64,000 nucleotides of DNA from the NCBI RefSeq assembly GCF_000826545.1, contig NZ_CDME01000006.1:341063-405062 (forward strand), given 5' to 3'. Source of the DNA: Kibdelosporangium sp. MJ126-NF4 (GTDB taxonomy: Bacteria > Actinomycetota > Actinomycetes > Mycobacteriales > Pseudonocardiaceae). The notes beneath the pieces were generated by a model. That model saw only the letters and a list, made by a program, of their open reading frames with translations, was not told the DNA's origin and did no database searches. Shown piece after piece: positions 9,325 through 17,769 of the stretch. Both the position numbers and the translations under genes were made by a program. Numbering within the stretch: the stretch's first letter is position 1; each line of letters begins with the position of its first letter.

Positions 9325-10653
9325 ATGCACTCGGAGGAACCGGAGGGCAATCAGATCCTGCCCTCGACCGGCCAGAATCTCGACCCGCACCTGAAGCGCT
9401 ACGCAGCGCGAGCGGAAGGGATGACCGCGTCGGAGGTACGAGCGCTGTTCGCCGTCGCCAGCAGGCCCGAGGTGGTCTCGTTGGCAGGCGGGATGCCCAA
9501 CCTCGCGGCGCTGCCGCTGGACTCGGTCGCCAGTGAGGTCGCCAGCCTGATCGCCACCGACGGTCTCGTGGCCCTGCAGTACGGCTCCGCGCACGGTGTT
9601 CCGGCGCTGCGTGAGCAGATCTGCGACGTGATGGCCCTTGAGGGGATCACCGGGCATCCGGACGACATCGTGGTCACCGTCGGCTCCCAGATGGCGCTGG
9701 ACCTGGTCACCCGGATCTTCTGCGACCCCGGCGACGTCGTGATCGCCGAGGGGCCCTCCTATGTCGGCGCGCTGGGCACATTCGCCTCCTACCAGGCGCA
9801 GGTCGTGCACGTGGAGATGGACTCGGACGGACTGGTCCCCGAGGCGCTGCGCCAGGCGCTGGCCGCGGCCGCCGCCCAGGGCCAGCGGGTCAAGTTCCTT
9901 TACACGATCCCGAACTTCCACAACCCTGCCGGTGTCACGCTGGCGGTGCCGCGCCGCGCGGAGATCCTGGACATCTGCCGCAAAGCGGGCGTGCTGGTGA
10001 TCGAGGACAACCCGTACGGGCTGCTCGGCTTCGACGGCCAGACGTACCCGGCGCTGCGCTCGATGGACGCGGACAACGTGATCTACCTCGGGTCGTTCTC
10101 CAAGACGTTCGCCTCCGGCCTGCGGGTCGGCTGGGCGCTCGCGCCACACGCGGTACGCGAGAAGCTCGTCCTGGCAGCGGAAGCGGCCGTGTTGTCGCCG
10201 CCGGTGCTGTCCCAGCTGATCGTGTCGCGCTACCTGGCCACGCACGACTGGCAGGGCCAGATCAAGTCGTTCCAGACGATGTACCGGGAACGCCGTGACG
10301 CGCTGCTGACCTCGCTGGAGCAGCACATGCCGGTCGGCTGCACGTGGACCAAGCCGGACGGCGGTTTCTTCGTCTGGATGACGGTCCCGGAAGGCATCGA
10401 CACCAAAGCGATGCAGCCGCGCGCGGTCACCTCCAGGGTGGCGTACGTGCCGGGCATCGGCTTCTACGCGGACCGGTTCGGCTCACGCCAGATGCGGCTC
10501 TCGTTCTGCTACCCGACGCCGGAGCGGATCCGTGAGGGGGTCCGGCGGCTGGCGGTGGTGCTGGAGCAGGAGATGGAACTGCTGCGCACCTTCGGGCCCA
10601 CGTCCCGCCGGATCACGTCCGGCCCGCAGACCCCGAGCCCGGACACTGCATAA
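9325..10653 (+). CDS. PLP-dependent aminotransferase, class I/II fold (2-aminoadipate/MocR-type)
   Basis: A 442-residue fold-type I aminotransferase. Visible motifs are PNFHNPAG, the Asp-containing VIEDNPYG that contacts the pyridine nitrogen, and the PLP lysine in GSFSKTF (Lys260). It resembles the aminoadipate/aromatic aminotransferase group related to the catalytic half of MocR regulators but has no N-terminal helix-turn-helix. The stop is eight bases before a D-Ala-D-Ala ligase-like gene, suggesting co-expression; a role in supplying an amino acid for that ligase is speculation. Confidence 0.85.
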   Translation: MHSEEPEGNQILPSTGQNLDPHLKRYAARAEGMTASEVRALFAVASRPEVVSLAGGMPNLAALPLDSVASEVASLIATDGLVALQYGSAHGVPALREQICDVMALEGITGHPDDIVVTVGSQMALDLVTRIFCDPGDVVIAEGPSYVGALGTFASYQAQVVHVEMDSDGLVPEALRQALAAAAAQGQRVKFLYTIPNFHNPAGVTLAVPRRAEILDICRKAGVLVIEDNPYGLLGFDGQTYPALRSMDADNVIYLGSFSKTFASGLRVGWALAPHAVREKLVLAAEAAVLSPPVLSQLIVSRYLATHDWQGQIKSFQTMYRERRDALLTSLEQHMPVGCTWTKPDGGFFVWMTVPEGIDTKAMQPRAVTSRVAYVPGIGFYADRFGSRQMRLSFCYPTPERIREGVRRLAVVLEQEMELLRTFGPTSRRITSGPQTPSPDTA

Positions 10654-10660
10654 TCCGGGA

Positions 10661-11608
10661 GTGTCAGATCGAACTGTTGCCGTCCTGTCCGGCGGGCTGT
10701 CGCACGAGCGTGATGTATCCCTGCGGTCAGGGCGGCGACTGTCCACCGCCCTGCGATCGGTCGGCCTGACCGTCGACGAGTGGGACACCGACGGCTCACT
10801 GCTGACGAAACTCAGCGCCCAGAAACCCGACGCGGTCGTGATCGCGTTGCACGGAGGCGAAGGAGAGAACGGCTCCGTGCAGACCGTGCTGGAAATACTC
10901 GGCCTGCCCTTCGTCGGAGCGGACTCCCACGCATGCCGCCGAGCCTGGGACAAGCCAACGGCGAAAGCCGAGCTGTCCCGAGCCGGACTGCTCACCCCGG
11001 ACTGGGTGGTGCTGCCGCACAGCACCTTCCGAGAACTGGGAGCCCAGGCAGTGCTCGACGCGATGGTGCACCGCCTCGGCCTGCCCCTGATGCTCAAGCC
11101 AGACCAAGGCGGATCGGCACTCGGCGCCCAGGTCGTACGAGACGCGGCCGAGTTGCCCGCCGCGATGGTCAACTGCCTGGCCTACGGCGAGACCGTGCTT
11201 GCGGAGAAGTTCATCTCCGGGGTCGAGGTCGCGGTGACGGTCGTCGACGGGGCAGATGGACCGGTCGCCCTGCCCGCGGTGGAGATCGTCCCCGAGAGCG
11301 GGGTCTACGACTACACGTCCCGATACACGGCGGGCTTCACCAATTTCCACACCCCGGCCCGACTGCCAGCGAAGGCGGCGCGCGGCGTCGCCGACTTGGC
11401 CGTGTCAGCACACCGGCTCCTCGGACTCCGCGATGTCTCCCGGACCGACGCGGTGGTCACCGAGGACGGCTCGATCTATTTCCTCGAAGTGAACGTGTCG
11501 CCCGGCCTGACCGAGACCTCACTCCTGCCCATGGCAACCGAGGCAGCTGGCCGGTCGCTGGGTGAGATCTACGCCGAACTGATTGATCGTGCCATCGCCC
11601 GCGGTTGA
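10661..11608 (+). CDS. D-alanine--D-alanine ligase family ATP-grasp protein
   Basis: A 315-residue ATP-grasp enzyme with Ddl hallmarks: GGLSHERDVSLRSG near the N-terminus, LPLMLKPDQGGSALG in the ATP-binding loop, and EVNVSPGLTETSL at the metal site. Ddl enzymes join two D-alanines for peptidoglycan; because most actinobacteria carry ddl elsewhere, this may be a paralogue with altered substrate. The GTG at 10661 starts at the family N-terminus; the open frame extends 43 codons upstream into the previous gene. A parS site and terminator follow. Confidence 0.85.
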   Translation: MSDRTVAVLSGGLSHERDVSLRSGRRLSTALRSVGLTVDEWDTDGSLLTKLSAQKPDAVVIALHGGEGENGSVQTVLEILGLPFVGADSHACRRAWDKPTAKAELSRAGLLTPDWVVLPHSTFRELGAQAVLDAMVHRLGLPLMLKPDQGGSALGAQVVRDAAELPAAMVNCLAYGETVLAEKFISGVEVAVTVVDGADGPVALPAVEIVPESGVYDYTSRYTAGFTNFHTPARLPAKAARGVADLAVSAHRLLGLRDVSRTDAVVTEDGSIYFLEVNVSPGLTETSLLPMATEAAGRSLGEIYAELIDRAIARG

Positions 11609-11766
11609 TCCGAACAACGGCACACGAAACTTCTCTGCCTACTGACCGCCGTCGACTGCTTAGCTGCCGCTGGGATCGACGGCCCTGCGGCCGGAACACC
11701 CGGCCCGCCGGTGGTGTGATCGGTGCAGCCGTTCGGGCTCGATCATCTCTGGGGAGTGGCGGGTGA

Positions 11767-11782
11767 TGATTCACGTGAAACA
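11767..11782. promoter_or_regulatory. parS site (ParB-binding centromere)
   Basis: TGATTCACGTGAAACA differs at one position from the actinobacterial consensus TGTTTCACGTGAAACA. It lies in the roughly 300-base spacer between the ddl-like gene and the end of parB; apart from this site and the adjacent terminator I see nothing else in that spacer. Confidence 0.88.
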
Positions 11783-11790
11783 AGTAAAGA

Positions 11791-11816
11791 GCCCCGGCGT
11801 TGGCCGGGGCTTTCTT
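11791..11816. terminator. Intrinsic terminator between ddl-like gene and parB
   Basis: GCCCCGGC pairs perfectly with GCCGGGGC over a GTTG loop, followed by TTTCTT on the plus strand. It can end transcription of the ddl-like gene and possibly also parB from the other side. Confidence 0.8.
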
Positions 11817-11907
11817 CATGGGTTGAGCGGCCGAGCCGGAGCTCGGTCCACCCTCGCCAGAATCGGACAATTCGGGATCGTCACCGTGACGTAACGACCT
11901 GGGGTGG

Positions 11908-12900
11908 TTACACGTCCTCTTGCCGAATCCCTTTTGTCCCATTTTCGTTGATTATGTCAATGATTCGCTCAAGATCGTCCACGGACCCGAACTCGACCAC
12001 GATTCGGCCTTTGCGCTGACCGAGTTCGACCTTCACGCGGGTGTCGAACTTGTCGGAGAGGCGCTCGGCCAGATCCTGGAGGCCGGGGGCGTGCATCGGC
12101 TTGCGCGGCGCGGCCTTGGGTTTGGCCGGTTGGTCGTGCTTCGCCAGCGTCACCGCTTCCTCGGTCGCGCGGACCGACATGCCTTCCTTCACGATCTGCG
12201 CGGCGAGTGTCTCCTGGCGCTCCGAGTCTTCCAGGCCGAGCAGTGCACGAGCGTGCCCTGCGGACAAGATGCCCGCAGCCACTCGGCGCTGCACGGGAAG
12301 GGGGAGCTTCAGCAGCCGGATCGTGTTCGTGATGACCGGGCGGCTGCGCCCGATCCGGGAGGCCAGTTCCTCGTGCGTCACCTCGAACTCGTCGAGCAGC
12401 TGCTGGTACGCCGCCGCCTCTTCGAGCGGGTTGAGCTGGACTCGGTGGATGTTCTCCAGCAGGGCGTCCCGCAGCATCGCGTCGTCCGCGGTCTGCCGGA
12501 CGATCGCCGGGATCCTCTCGAGCTCGGCCTGCTGCGACGCGCGCAACCGCCGTTCACCCATCACCAGCTCGTACGAGCCGCCGCCGAGATCCCGGACCAC
12601 GATCGGCTGCATCAGGCCGAACTCGCGGATCGAGTGCTCCAACTCGGCCAGCGCGTCCTCGTCGAAGACCTGGCGCGGCTGCTTCGGGTTGGGCTTGATC
12701 GAGGAGGTGAGGATCTCGCGGTAGACCGCACCGGCGACCTCGCCGCCCGGCTCAGGCGCGGGTGCGCCGCGAGTCGGTACGGGACGGCGGGGAATGGCCG
12801 GACCGGCCGCGTCCGCTTCGGGGCCGCTGGGGATCAGGGCGGCCAGGCCTCGGCCGAGGCCGCCCTTCCGTGCCGGAGGTGCCGATTCCGGCTTGCTCAT
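11908..12900 (-). CDS. parB: Chromosome partitioning protein ParB
   Basis: A 330-residue ParB/Spo0J protein that loads on parS and spreads along DNA as a CTP-dependent clamp. The CTPase domain motif reads [10 protein letters not shown], and the helix-turn-helix covers [20 protein letters not shown]; a basic C-terminal dimerisation region follows. Its ATG overlaps the parA stop by four bases (ATGA), so the pair is translationally coupled. Four parS-like sites lie within 3 kb. Confidence 0.97.
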   Translation of the reverse strand: MSKPESAPPARKGGLGRGLAALIPSGPEADAAGPAIPRRPVPTRGAPAPEPGGEVAGAVYREILTSSIKPNPKQPRQVFDEDALAELEHSIREFGLMQPIVVRDLGGGSYELVMGERRLRASQQAELERIPAIVRQTADDAMLRDALLENIHRVQLNPLEEAAAYQQLLDEFEVTHEELASRIGRSRPVITNTIRLLKLPLPVQRRVAAGILSAGHARALLGLEDSERQETLAAQIVKEGMSVRATEEAVTLAKHDQPAKPKAAPRKPMHAPGLQDLAERLSDKFDTRVKVELGQRKGRIVVEFGSVDDLERIIDIINENGTKGIRQEDV

Positions 12901-13787
12901 CGCGCCGCACCCCGTTCGGCGACCTCGCGGGACGCGTCGAGGTAGCTCATGGCCCCCCGTGAACCCGGGTCGTACGCGAGCACGGTCTGCCCGAAGCTCG
13001 GCGCTTCGGACACCTTCACGTTCCGGGGGATGACCGTCTGCAGGACCACGTCACCGAAGTGCTGGCGCACCTCCGCGCTGACCTGGTCGGCGAGCTTGGT
13101 CCGGCCGTCGTACATGGTGAGCAGGATCGTGGACAGGTCCAGATCCGGGTTCAGGTGCTTCTGCACCAGGTCGATGTTCTTCAACAGCTGGCTCAGACCT
13201 TCCAGCGCGTAGTACTCGCACTGGATCGGGATCAGCACTTCCTGCGCGGCGACCATCGCGTTCACCGTGAGCAGACCGAGCGACGGCGGGCAGTCGATGA
13301 AAACGTAGTCCGGACCGAGCTCGTTGAACGCCTCGTCGGTGAGCGCCGCCTTGAGCCGCGACTCCCGGGCGTGCATCTCGACCAGTTCGATCTCGGCACC
13401 GGCGAGGTCTATGGTCGCCGGTACACACCACAGGTTCGGCGACTGGTCGCTGACCTGAGATGCGTCCTTCAGCGACACCTCGCCGAGCAGCACCTCGTAG
13501 ATGGACGGCGTGCCGGACCGGCGGTCGACGCCGAGCGCGGTGCTGGCGTTGCCCTGTGGGTCGAGGTCGATGACGAGCACGTTGAGCCCGTGCATCGCGA
13601 GACCGGCTGCCAGGTTCACCGCACTGGTCGTCTTGCCAACGCCACCCTTCTGGTTGGCGATGGTGAAGACGCGACGGTACGACGGCTTGGGGAACTGCTT
13701 GTCGGGGTGGAGGAGCTTGGCTGCCCGCTCAGCCTCTTCGGCGATCGGCGTCCAGTTGACCGCGCCAGTCGGCGTGGGATGACTCAC
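12897..13787 (-). CDS. parA: Chromosome partitioning ATPase ParA
   Basis: A 296-residue deviant Walker-type ATPase. The ATP-binding motif is [10 protein letters not shown], the second motif [11 protein letters not shown], and Walker B-like [12 protein letters not shown]. It drives segregation of ParB-bound origins. The GTG at 13787 is preferred because AAGGAGG (13800-13806) lies 11-12 bases upstream; an in-frame GTG at 13814 is the alternative. A parS site sits in the leader. Confidence 0.96.
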   Translation of the reverse strand: MSHPTPTGAVNWTPIAEEAERAAKLLHPDKQFPKPSYRRVFTIANQKGGVGKTTSAVNLAAGLAMHGLNVLVIDLDPQGNASTALGVDRRSGTPSIYEVLLGEVSLKDASQVSDQSPNLWCVPATIDLAGAEIELVEMHARESRLKAALTDEAFNELGPDYVFIDCPPSLGLLTVNAMVAAQEVLIPIQCEYYALEGLSQLLKNIDLVQKHLNPDLDLSTILLTMYDGRTKLADQVSAEVRQHFGDVVLQTVIPRNVKVSEAPSFGQTVLAYDPGSRGAMSYLDASREVAERGAAR

Positions 13788-13826
13788 GAGTGGCTGCACC
13801 TCCTTGGCGCCCACGGCACCGTCTCA

Positions 13827-13842
13827 AGTTTCACGTGGAACA
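13827..13842. promoter_or_regulatory. parS site upstream of parA
   Basis: AGTTTCACGTGGAACA, read on the minus strand as TGTTCCACGTGAAACT, differs by one base from the Bacillus-type parS. It is in the parA leader, so ParB binding could also affect parAB expression; that is inference. Confidence 0.85.
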
Positions 13843-13861
13843 TGCTCGGTCCGATCCTTCC

Positions 13862-14512
13862 TTATCGCCGCTTGCGGTTGCGCCCGGCAGCCGGTTCAGC
13901 GCGCCGCACGACAACAACGGTGGTGGGTTCGTCGAGGAACTCGCCACCGCACGTCCGTACTTCCGGGTCGACCCCGCCCGCGCGAGCGATCTCGGCCCGA
14001 TCTCGGTCAATCTCCTCAGCGGCGCTCGACCCCTTGAGCGCGACCATCCGGCCGCCGCCGCGGAGCAGGGGAAGACACCACCCGGCCAGCTTGCCCATCG
14101 GCGCCACCGCTCGCGCGGTCACGACGTCCCGGTTGGCGAGCGCCTGCCGGACCGCTTTCTCCTCGGCGCGACCGCGGACCACCGTGACATCCAGATCGAG
14201 CTTGGCTGCGACTTCCTCCAGCCACGCCACTCGACGTGCCATCGGCTCCAACAACACGACGTCCAGATCCGGCCGAGCGATCGCCAGGGGGATACCGGGG
14301 AACCCGGCGCCGGAGCCGACGTCGACAACGGACGCCCCCTCCGGGACACACTCGGCGATCGCCACCGAGTTCAACAGGTGCCGATCCCACAGCCGGTCGA
14401 CTTCACGTGGACCGATCAACCCTCGCTCGACGCCGTGCACCGCGAGCAGTTCGGCGAACCGTGTCGCCCGGTCCGAACCGGCACCGAACGCCTGGGACAC
14501 CACGTCGGTCAT
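13862..14512 (-). CDS. rsmG: 16S rRNA (guanine-N7) methyltransferase RsmG
   Basis: A 216-residue SAM-dependent methyltransferase (GidB) that modifies G527 of 16S rRNA. The SAM-binding motif is VVDVGSGAGFPGIPLA, and the region RPDLDVVLLEPMARR follows. Three starts are possible; the ATG at 14512 has GGAG upstream at short spacing, while the GTG at 14533 falls inside a parS site. It lies upstream of parA in the same direction. Loss of rsmG gives low-level streptomycin resistance in several bacteria. Confidence 0.93.
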   Translation of the reverse strand: MTDVVSQAFGAGSDRATRFAELLAVHGVERGLIGPREVDRLWDRHLLNSVAIAECVPEGASVVDVGSGAGFPGIPLAIARPDLDVVLLEPMARRVAWLEEVAAKLDLDVTVVRGRAEEKAVRQALANRDVVTARAVAPMGKLAGWCLPLLRGGGRMVALKGSSAAEEIDRDRAEIARAGGVDPEVRTCGGEFLDEPTTVVVVRRAEPAAGRNRKRR

Positions 14513-14525
14513 GAGCTCCATCCGA

Positions 14526-14541
14526 TGTTCCACGTGAAACC
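14526..14541. promoter_or_regulatory. parS site at the 5' end of rsmG
   Basis: TGTTCCACGTGAAACC is 15/16 to the Bacillus-type parS. It overlaps the longest possible rsmG start, arguing for the shorter RsmG. Confidence 0.88.
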
Positions 14542-14605
14542 ACGTCCGCTCGATTGTCGCCGATCGGCAACCATCGCCCCACCGGACTCACCGCAACCGA
14601 ATGGC

Positions 14606-14621
14606 AGTTTCACGTGAAACA
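14606..14621. promoter_or_regulatory. parS site between rsmG and jag
   Basis: AGTTTCACGTGAAACA is 15/16 to the actinobacterial consensus and contains the perfect core GTTTCACGTGAAAC. It is only 64 bases from the neighbouring parS. Confidence 0.92.
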
Positions 14622-14665
14622 CGTGCCGAGTGGGGACCCGGCTCAGCTTCTCACATCTCGCGGGC

Positions 14666-14703
14666 AAAAAAAGAACGCGGTCCGTCTTTTCGACGGACCG
14701 CGT
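14666..14703 (-). terminator. Intrinsic terminator of the rpmH-jag operon
   Basis: A perfect 12-bp stem (ACGCGGTCCGTC with GACGGACCGCGT) and a five-base loop are followed on the minus strand by TCTTTTTTT. It lies about 30 bases after the jag stop and separates the rnpA-yidC-jag operon from rsmG-parAB. Confidence 0.93.
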
Positions 14704-14733
14704 CCAAACTCACTCAATAGAGCGACGACGAAG

Positions 14734-15291
14734 TCAGGGCTTCGGGAAAATCACCACTCGGCGACGAGGATCCTCGCCCTCACTCTCACTGTGCACACCC
14801 TCGATCGCGGCCACGGCATCGTGCACGACCTTGCGCTCGAACGGCGTCATCGGCTGCAGGCGAACCTTCTCGCCGGTGCTGACTACCTTCTCCGCGCTGG
14901 CCTTGCCAAGGTCGCGAAGCTCCTCGCGACGCTCGGCACGCCACCCGGCGATGTCCAACATCAGCCGACTGCGCACGCCGGTCTCCTGCTGAACCGCGAG
15001 CCGGGTGAGCTCCTGCAGCGCCTCCAGCGCGTTGCCGCGCGGGCCGACCAGCTTCTCCAGATCGTCGCCACCGTCGATGCTGACGATGGCCCGACCGGCT
15101 TCGACGTCCAGGTCGATGTCGCCGTCGAAGTCGAGCAGGTCGAGCAGGCGCTCCAGGTAGTCCCCGGCGATGTCGCCTTCCTGGACGAGCAACTCCTCAC
15201 CGGTGGGCCCGGACCGCGCTGGCTTCTCCTCGGCGGCGTCGTTGTCGACCTGCCCGCCCTCGGCCCCGAGGTCGGTGTCGGCTGCCGTCAC
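14734..15291 (-). CDS. jag: Jag/KhpB RNA-binding protein (KH and R3H domains)
   Basis: A 185-residue protein with an acidic N-terminal region, a KH-type domain containing LVGPRGNALEALQELTRLA, and a C-terminal R3H domain with RREELRDLGK and the MTPFERKVVHDA segment. It binds RNA and is linked to cell elongation and division control in Gram-positives. The GTG at 15291 has GGAGAGGAG upstream; a GTG at 15324 overlapping the yidC stop is an alternative. Confidence 0.92.
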   Translation of the reverse strand: MTAADTDLGAEGGQVDNDAAEEKPARSGPTGEELLVQEGDIAGDYLERLLDLLDFDGDIDLDVEAGRAIVSIDGGDDLEKLVGPRGNALEALQELTRLAVQQETGVRSRLMLDIAGWRAERREELRDLGKASAEKVVSTGEKVRLQPMTPFERKVVHDAVAAIEGVHSESEGEDPRRRVVIFPKP

Positions 15292-15320
15292 GGTTGTCTC
15301 CTCTCCAGGCTCGGTACGCG

Positions 15321-16412
15321 TCACGGACGCTTCCGGCCTGACTTCTTGCTACGGGATCGGTCTGAGATCAGACCGGGAACTTCGGTGCCGCCGTTGCCGG
15401 AGGCGTTCTTCGGGCCGGGCTTCTTCGGGTCCGTCGGCCGCACGGACGACGGCTTGGCCGGCCACTTCTTCTCCGGCTTCGCCTTGCCGGTCGTGGTGTC
15501 CGTCGTCTCGTCGGTGCCTTCGGCATCGTCCTCGCCCGCGGGCTTCGGTGGGGTGGGGCGCTTCTTCGGCTGGGTCGGCTTCTGGCCGACCTTCGGACCG
15601 AGATTGCTGCGCTTCTCCTGAACCTGCGCCTTCTGCTCTTCTTCCTCGCGGTCGATCTTCTTGTAGATCAGCCACTGCTGGCCGAGGGTCCACATGTTGT
15701 TGCTCAACCAGTAGATGAGCAGACCGATCGGGAAGAAGGCACCGAACACGAGCACACCGAGCGGGAACACCCAGAGGGTGATCTTGTTCATGATGCCGGT
15801 CTGCGCGGTGGCGGTCGCCGGGTTCTGCCGCTGCACGTTGTGCTTGGCGGTGAAGTGGGTCGCGATGCTGGCGACGACCATCAGCGGCGCCGACACGATG
15901 ATGACGGACTGGAGGTTGCCGCCGAGGCTCGTCATCTCCTGGCTCGCCTGCGCGATGTAGTTCGACAGGCGAGCGCCGAACAGGTTCGCGTGCAGGTACG
16001 ACGAGACCTCGTCCGCACCGAAGTAGTAGTTGCCGGACGCGTTCGGCACGAACCCGCGCAGCACGTTGTTCAGACCGAAGAAGACCGGGATCTGCAGCAG
16101 CATCGGCAGGCAGCTGCCCAGCGGGTTGACGCCGTGCTGCGACTGCAGCTTCTGCATCTCCTGCGCCAGCTTCTGCCGGTCGTTCTTGTACTTGGCCTGA
16201 AGCTTCTTGATCTCAGGCGCGAACTCCTGCATCTTGCGCATGGAGCGGACCTGCTTGATGAACGGCTTGATCAGGATCGCGCGGACGGTGAACGTCAGGA
16301 AGACGATTCCCAGCAACCAGGCGACGCCACTGGTCGGGCCGAAGACGGCACCGAAGACCTTGTGCCAACACCAGAGGATGAAGGACACCGGGTAGTTGAT
16401 GAAATCGAGCAC
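15321..16412 (-). CDS. yidC: Membrane protein insertase YidC/Oxa1
   Basis: A 363-residue membrane insertase. It has the Oxa1-family core with about five membrane helices, including the cytoplasmic hairpin KKLQAKYKNDRQKLAQEMQK and the helix containing PVFFGLNNVLRGF, then a charged, Lys/Pro-rich tail. It places proteins in the membrane with or without Sec. The GTG at 16412 overlaps the spacing after yidD and has GAGGAG upstream; the extension to 16493 does not look coding. Confidence 0.94.
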   Translation of the reverse strand: MLDFINYPVSFILWCWHKVFGAVFGPTSGVAWLLGIVFLTFTVRAILIKPFIKQVRSMRKMQEFAPEIKKLQAKYKNDRQKLAQEMQKLQSQHGVNPLGSCLPMLLQIPVFFGLNNVLRGFVPNASGNYYFGADEVSSYLHANLFGARLSNYIAQASQEMTSLGGNLQSVIIVSAPLMVVASIATHFTAKHNVQRQNPATATAQTGIMNKITLWVFPLGVLVFGAFFPIGLLIYWLSNNMWTLGQQWLIYKKIDREEEEQKAQVQEKRSNLGPKVGQKPTQPKKRPTPPKPAGEDDAEGTDETTDTTTGKAKPEKKWPAKPSSVRPTDPKKPGPKNASGNGGTEVPGLISDRSRSKKSGRKRP

Positions 16413-16416
16413 GGAG

Positions 16417-16743
16417 CTACTCCTCGGCGGAACTGTGGTGAGCCGGGGTCCCGGTCTTGGTGCGCCGGGTACGACGGGGTGGCACGGGGTCAATTCCCCC
16501 CGAGCTCCAAGGGTTGCAACGCAGTACCCGCCAGACAGCGAGCCACAATCCCTTGACGGCGCCGTGGACCTTCAGGGCCTCCACGGCGTAGGTGCTGCAA
16601 CTGGGGTAGTAGCGGCAGGTGGGTGGGAGCAGCGGCGAGATCACCTTGCGGTACACATGGATCGGTAGCAGCAGAACCCATGCGACGGGTCCGGTTCGGC
16701 GCCGCGCGCCAGCCGAGGTCTCGTCAGGAGAAGGGTCAGTCAC
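16417..16743 (-). CDS. yidD: Membrane protein insertion efficiency factor YidD
   Basis: A 108-residue protein with the invariant HAF-family core IHVYRKVISPLLPPTCRYYPSCSTYAVEAL, conserved cysteines and a PWSSGGIDPVPP segment. It assists YidC-dependent insertion at the membrane. Its GTG overlaps the rnpA stop (GTGA), so it is coupled to rnpA. It was likely missed as a short gene in older annotations but is standard in this operon. Confidence 0.94.
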   Translation of the reverse strand: MTDPSPDETSAGARRRTGPVAWVLLLPIHVYRKVISPLLPPTCRYYPSCSTYAVEALKVHGAVKGLWLAVWRVLRCNPWSSGGIDPVPPRRTRRTKTGTPAHHSSAEE

Positions 16744-17126
16744 TGTTCCACCGCCAGCTTGAGCCGCCGGACAGCCGCATCGAAATCATGGGCGAGATCC
16801 GCGCTCGAAGCGCGGGCTGCCGGCGGAAGCGCCCGGACAACCAACGTGCTGCCGGGGGTGAGAGTTCCGAGCCGGTCGGCCACGAGATGGCGCAGCCTGC
16901 GGGCAACCCGGTGTCGGACCACCGAGTTGCCCACTGCCTTACTTACAACGAAGCCAACCCGGACGGGATCTCCCGTCCGGGTCAGCGAGGTCTCAGTTGA
17001 CGGCTCCGTCGGCGGCGCTGCCTGCACCACGTGGACGACGAGCCGGGGTCGCCCGGCGCGCCGACCGTGCCGGGTCACCTGGGCGAAGTCGCCGCTACGC
17101 GTGAGCCGGGCGGTTGCGGGCAGCAC
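16740..17126 (-). CDS. rnpA: Ribonuclease P protein component
   Basis: A 128-residue basic protein subunit of RNase P, which matures tRNA 5' ends. The N-terminal LTRSGDFAQVTRHGRR and the signature KAVGNSVVRHRVARRLRH are both present. The GTG at 17126 begins at the family N-terminus; 26 upstream codons in frame are not family-like. It lies between rpmH and yidD, as almost everywhere in bacteria. Confidence 0.95.
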   Translation of the reverse strand: MLPATARLTRSGDFAQVTRHGRRAGRPRLVVHVVQAAPPTEPSTETSLTRTGDPVRVGFVVSKAVGNSVVRHRVARRLRHLVADRLGTLTPGSTLVVRALPPAARASSADLAHDFDAAVRRLKLAVEQ

Positions 17127-17142
17127 GGCGTCGTGCCGCCTG

Positions 17143-17286
17143 TCAGGCCGACAGTTCGGCGCGGCCCTTGCGGCGACGAGCCGACAGGATCGCCCGACCC
17201 GCACGGGTACGCATCCGCAGCCGGAACCCGTGGGTCCTGGCGCGACGACGGTTGTTCGGCTGGAAGGTGCGCTTGCCCTTGCTCAC
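17143..17286 (-). CDS. rpmH: 50S ribosomal protein L34
   Basis: A 47-residue, very basic ribosomal protein, starting [20 protein letters not shown] and ending with the usual [15 protein letters not shown]. The GTG at 17286 has GGGAGA about nine bases upstream. It is the first gene of the minus-strand operon leading away from the origin. Confidence 0.97.
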   Translation of the reverse strand: MSKGKRTFQPNNRRRARTHGFRLRMRTRAGRAILSARRRKGRAELSA

Positions 17287-17769
17287 GGCTTGGTTCTCCC
17301 GGTCTGTTTTCTTGAGGTCGCGTGTCCCCAGCTGGAGGTTGGCCCTCGATGGACCCGGTCTGCGACGTGGTGTGGCCCCGCGACGTGACAGGGCACGCAG
17401 AACACACCCGACGCTAGCGGGAGACCTTTCGAGGGTACGCACCCTGCGTTCGGCGACCAAATCCGGGTCCACTTTCCGGCGTTCGACCGCGACACGCCGC
17501 CACTCGCCGAGCTTGGGACGGGCACGTCTTGTGGGTGCGGGCGGCGCTTGTTAGCGTGCGGCTTCCGGTTTGTCACACGGGGAAGTGGGAGCCCCGACGT
17601 GTCGCGTCCCGCCACTCGGTACGTTGAACCGATTAGGGCTTCGCTGCGGTACGCCGTATCTTCGTGCACAGTTGTGGACAACCCTGTGGATGCCCTCCGG
17701 TTCGGGTGACCTCGGGCAGCGGCCCGCCCGCTATTCACAAGAGAGTACGAGGGGAGGGGAGCCCGCCAG
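17287..17769. promoter_or_regulatory. rpmH-dnaA divergent regulatory region
   Basis: This 483-base spacer has no convincing gene. It holds the promoters of rpmH and dnaA, whose exact elements I do not call, and a perfect DnaA box at 17673-17681 with a half-matching TGTGGATGC at 17685-17693, about 90 bases before the dnaA start. A purine-rich GAGGGGAGGGGAG just before 17770 is the dnaA ribosome binding site. Confidence 0.7.
17673..17681 (-). promoter_or_regulatory. DnaA box in the dnaA leader
   Basis: TGTGGACAA is the exact complement of TTGTCCACA, the preferred Streptomyces/actinobacterial DnaA box. Its position suggests autoregulation of dnaA. Confidence 0.8.

Noticed and set aside
14404..14419. 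CTTCACGTGGAC in rsmG as a parS
   Set aside because: Only the central CACGTG-type core matches; at least six flanking positions differ.
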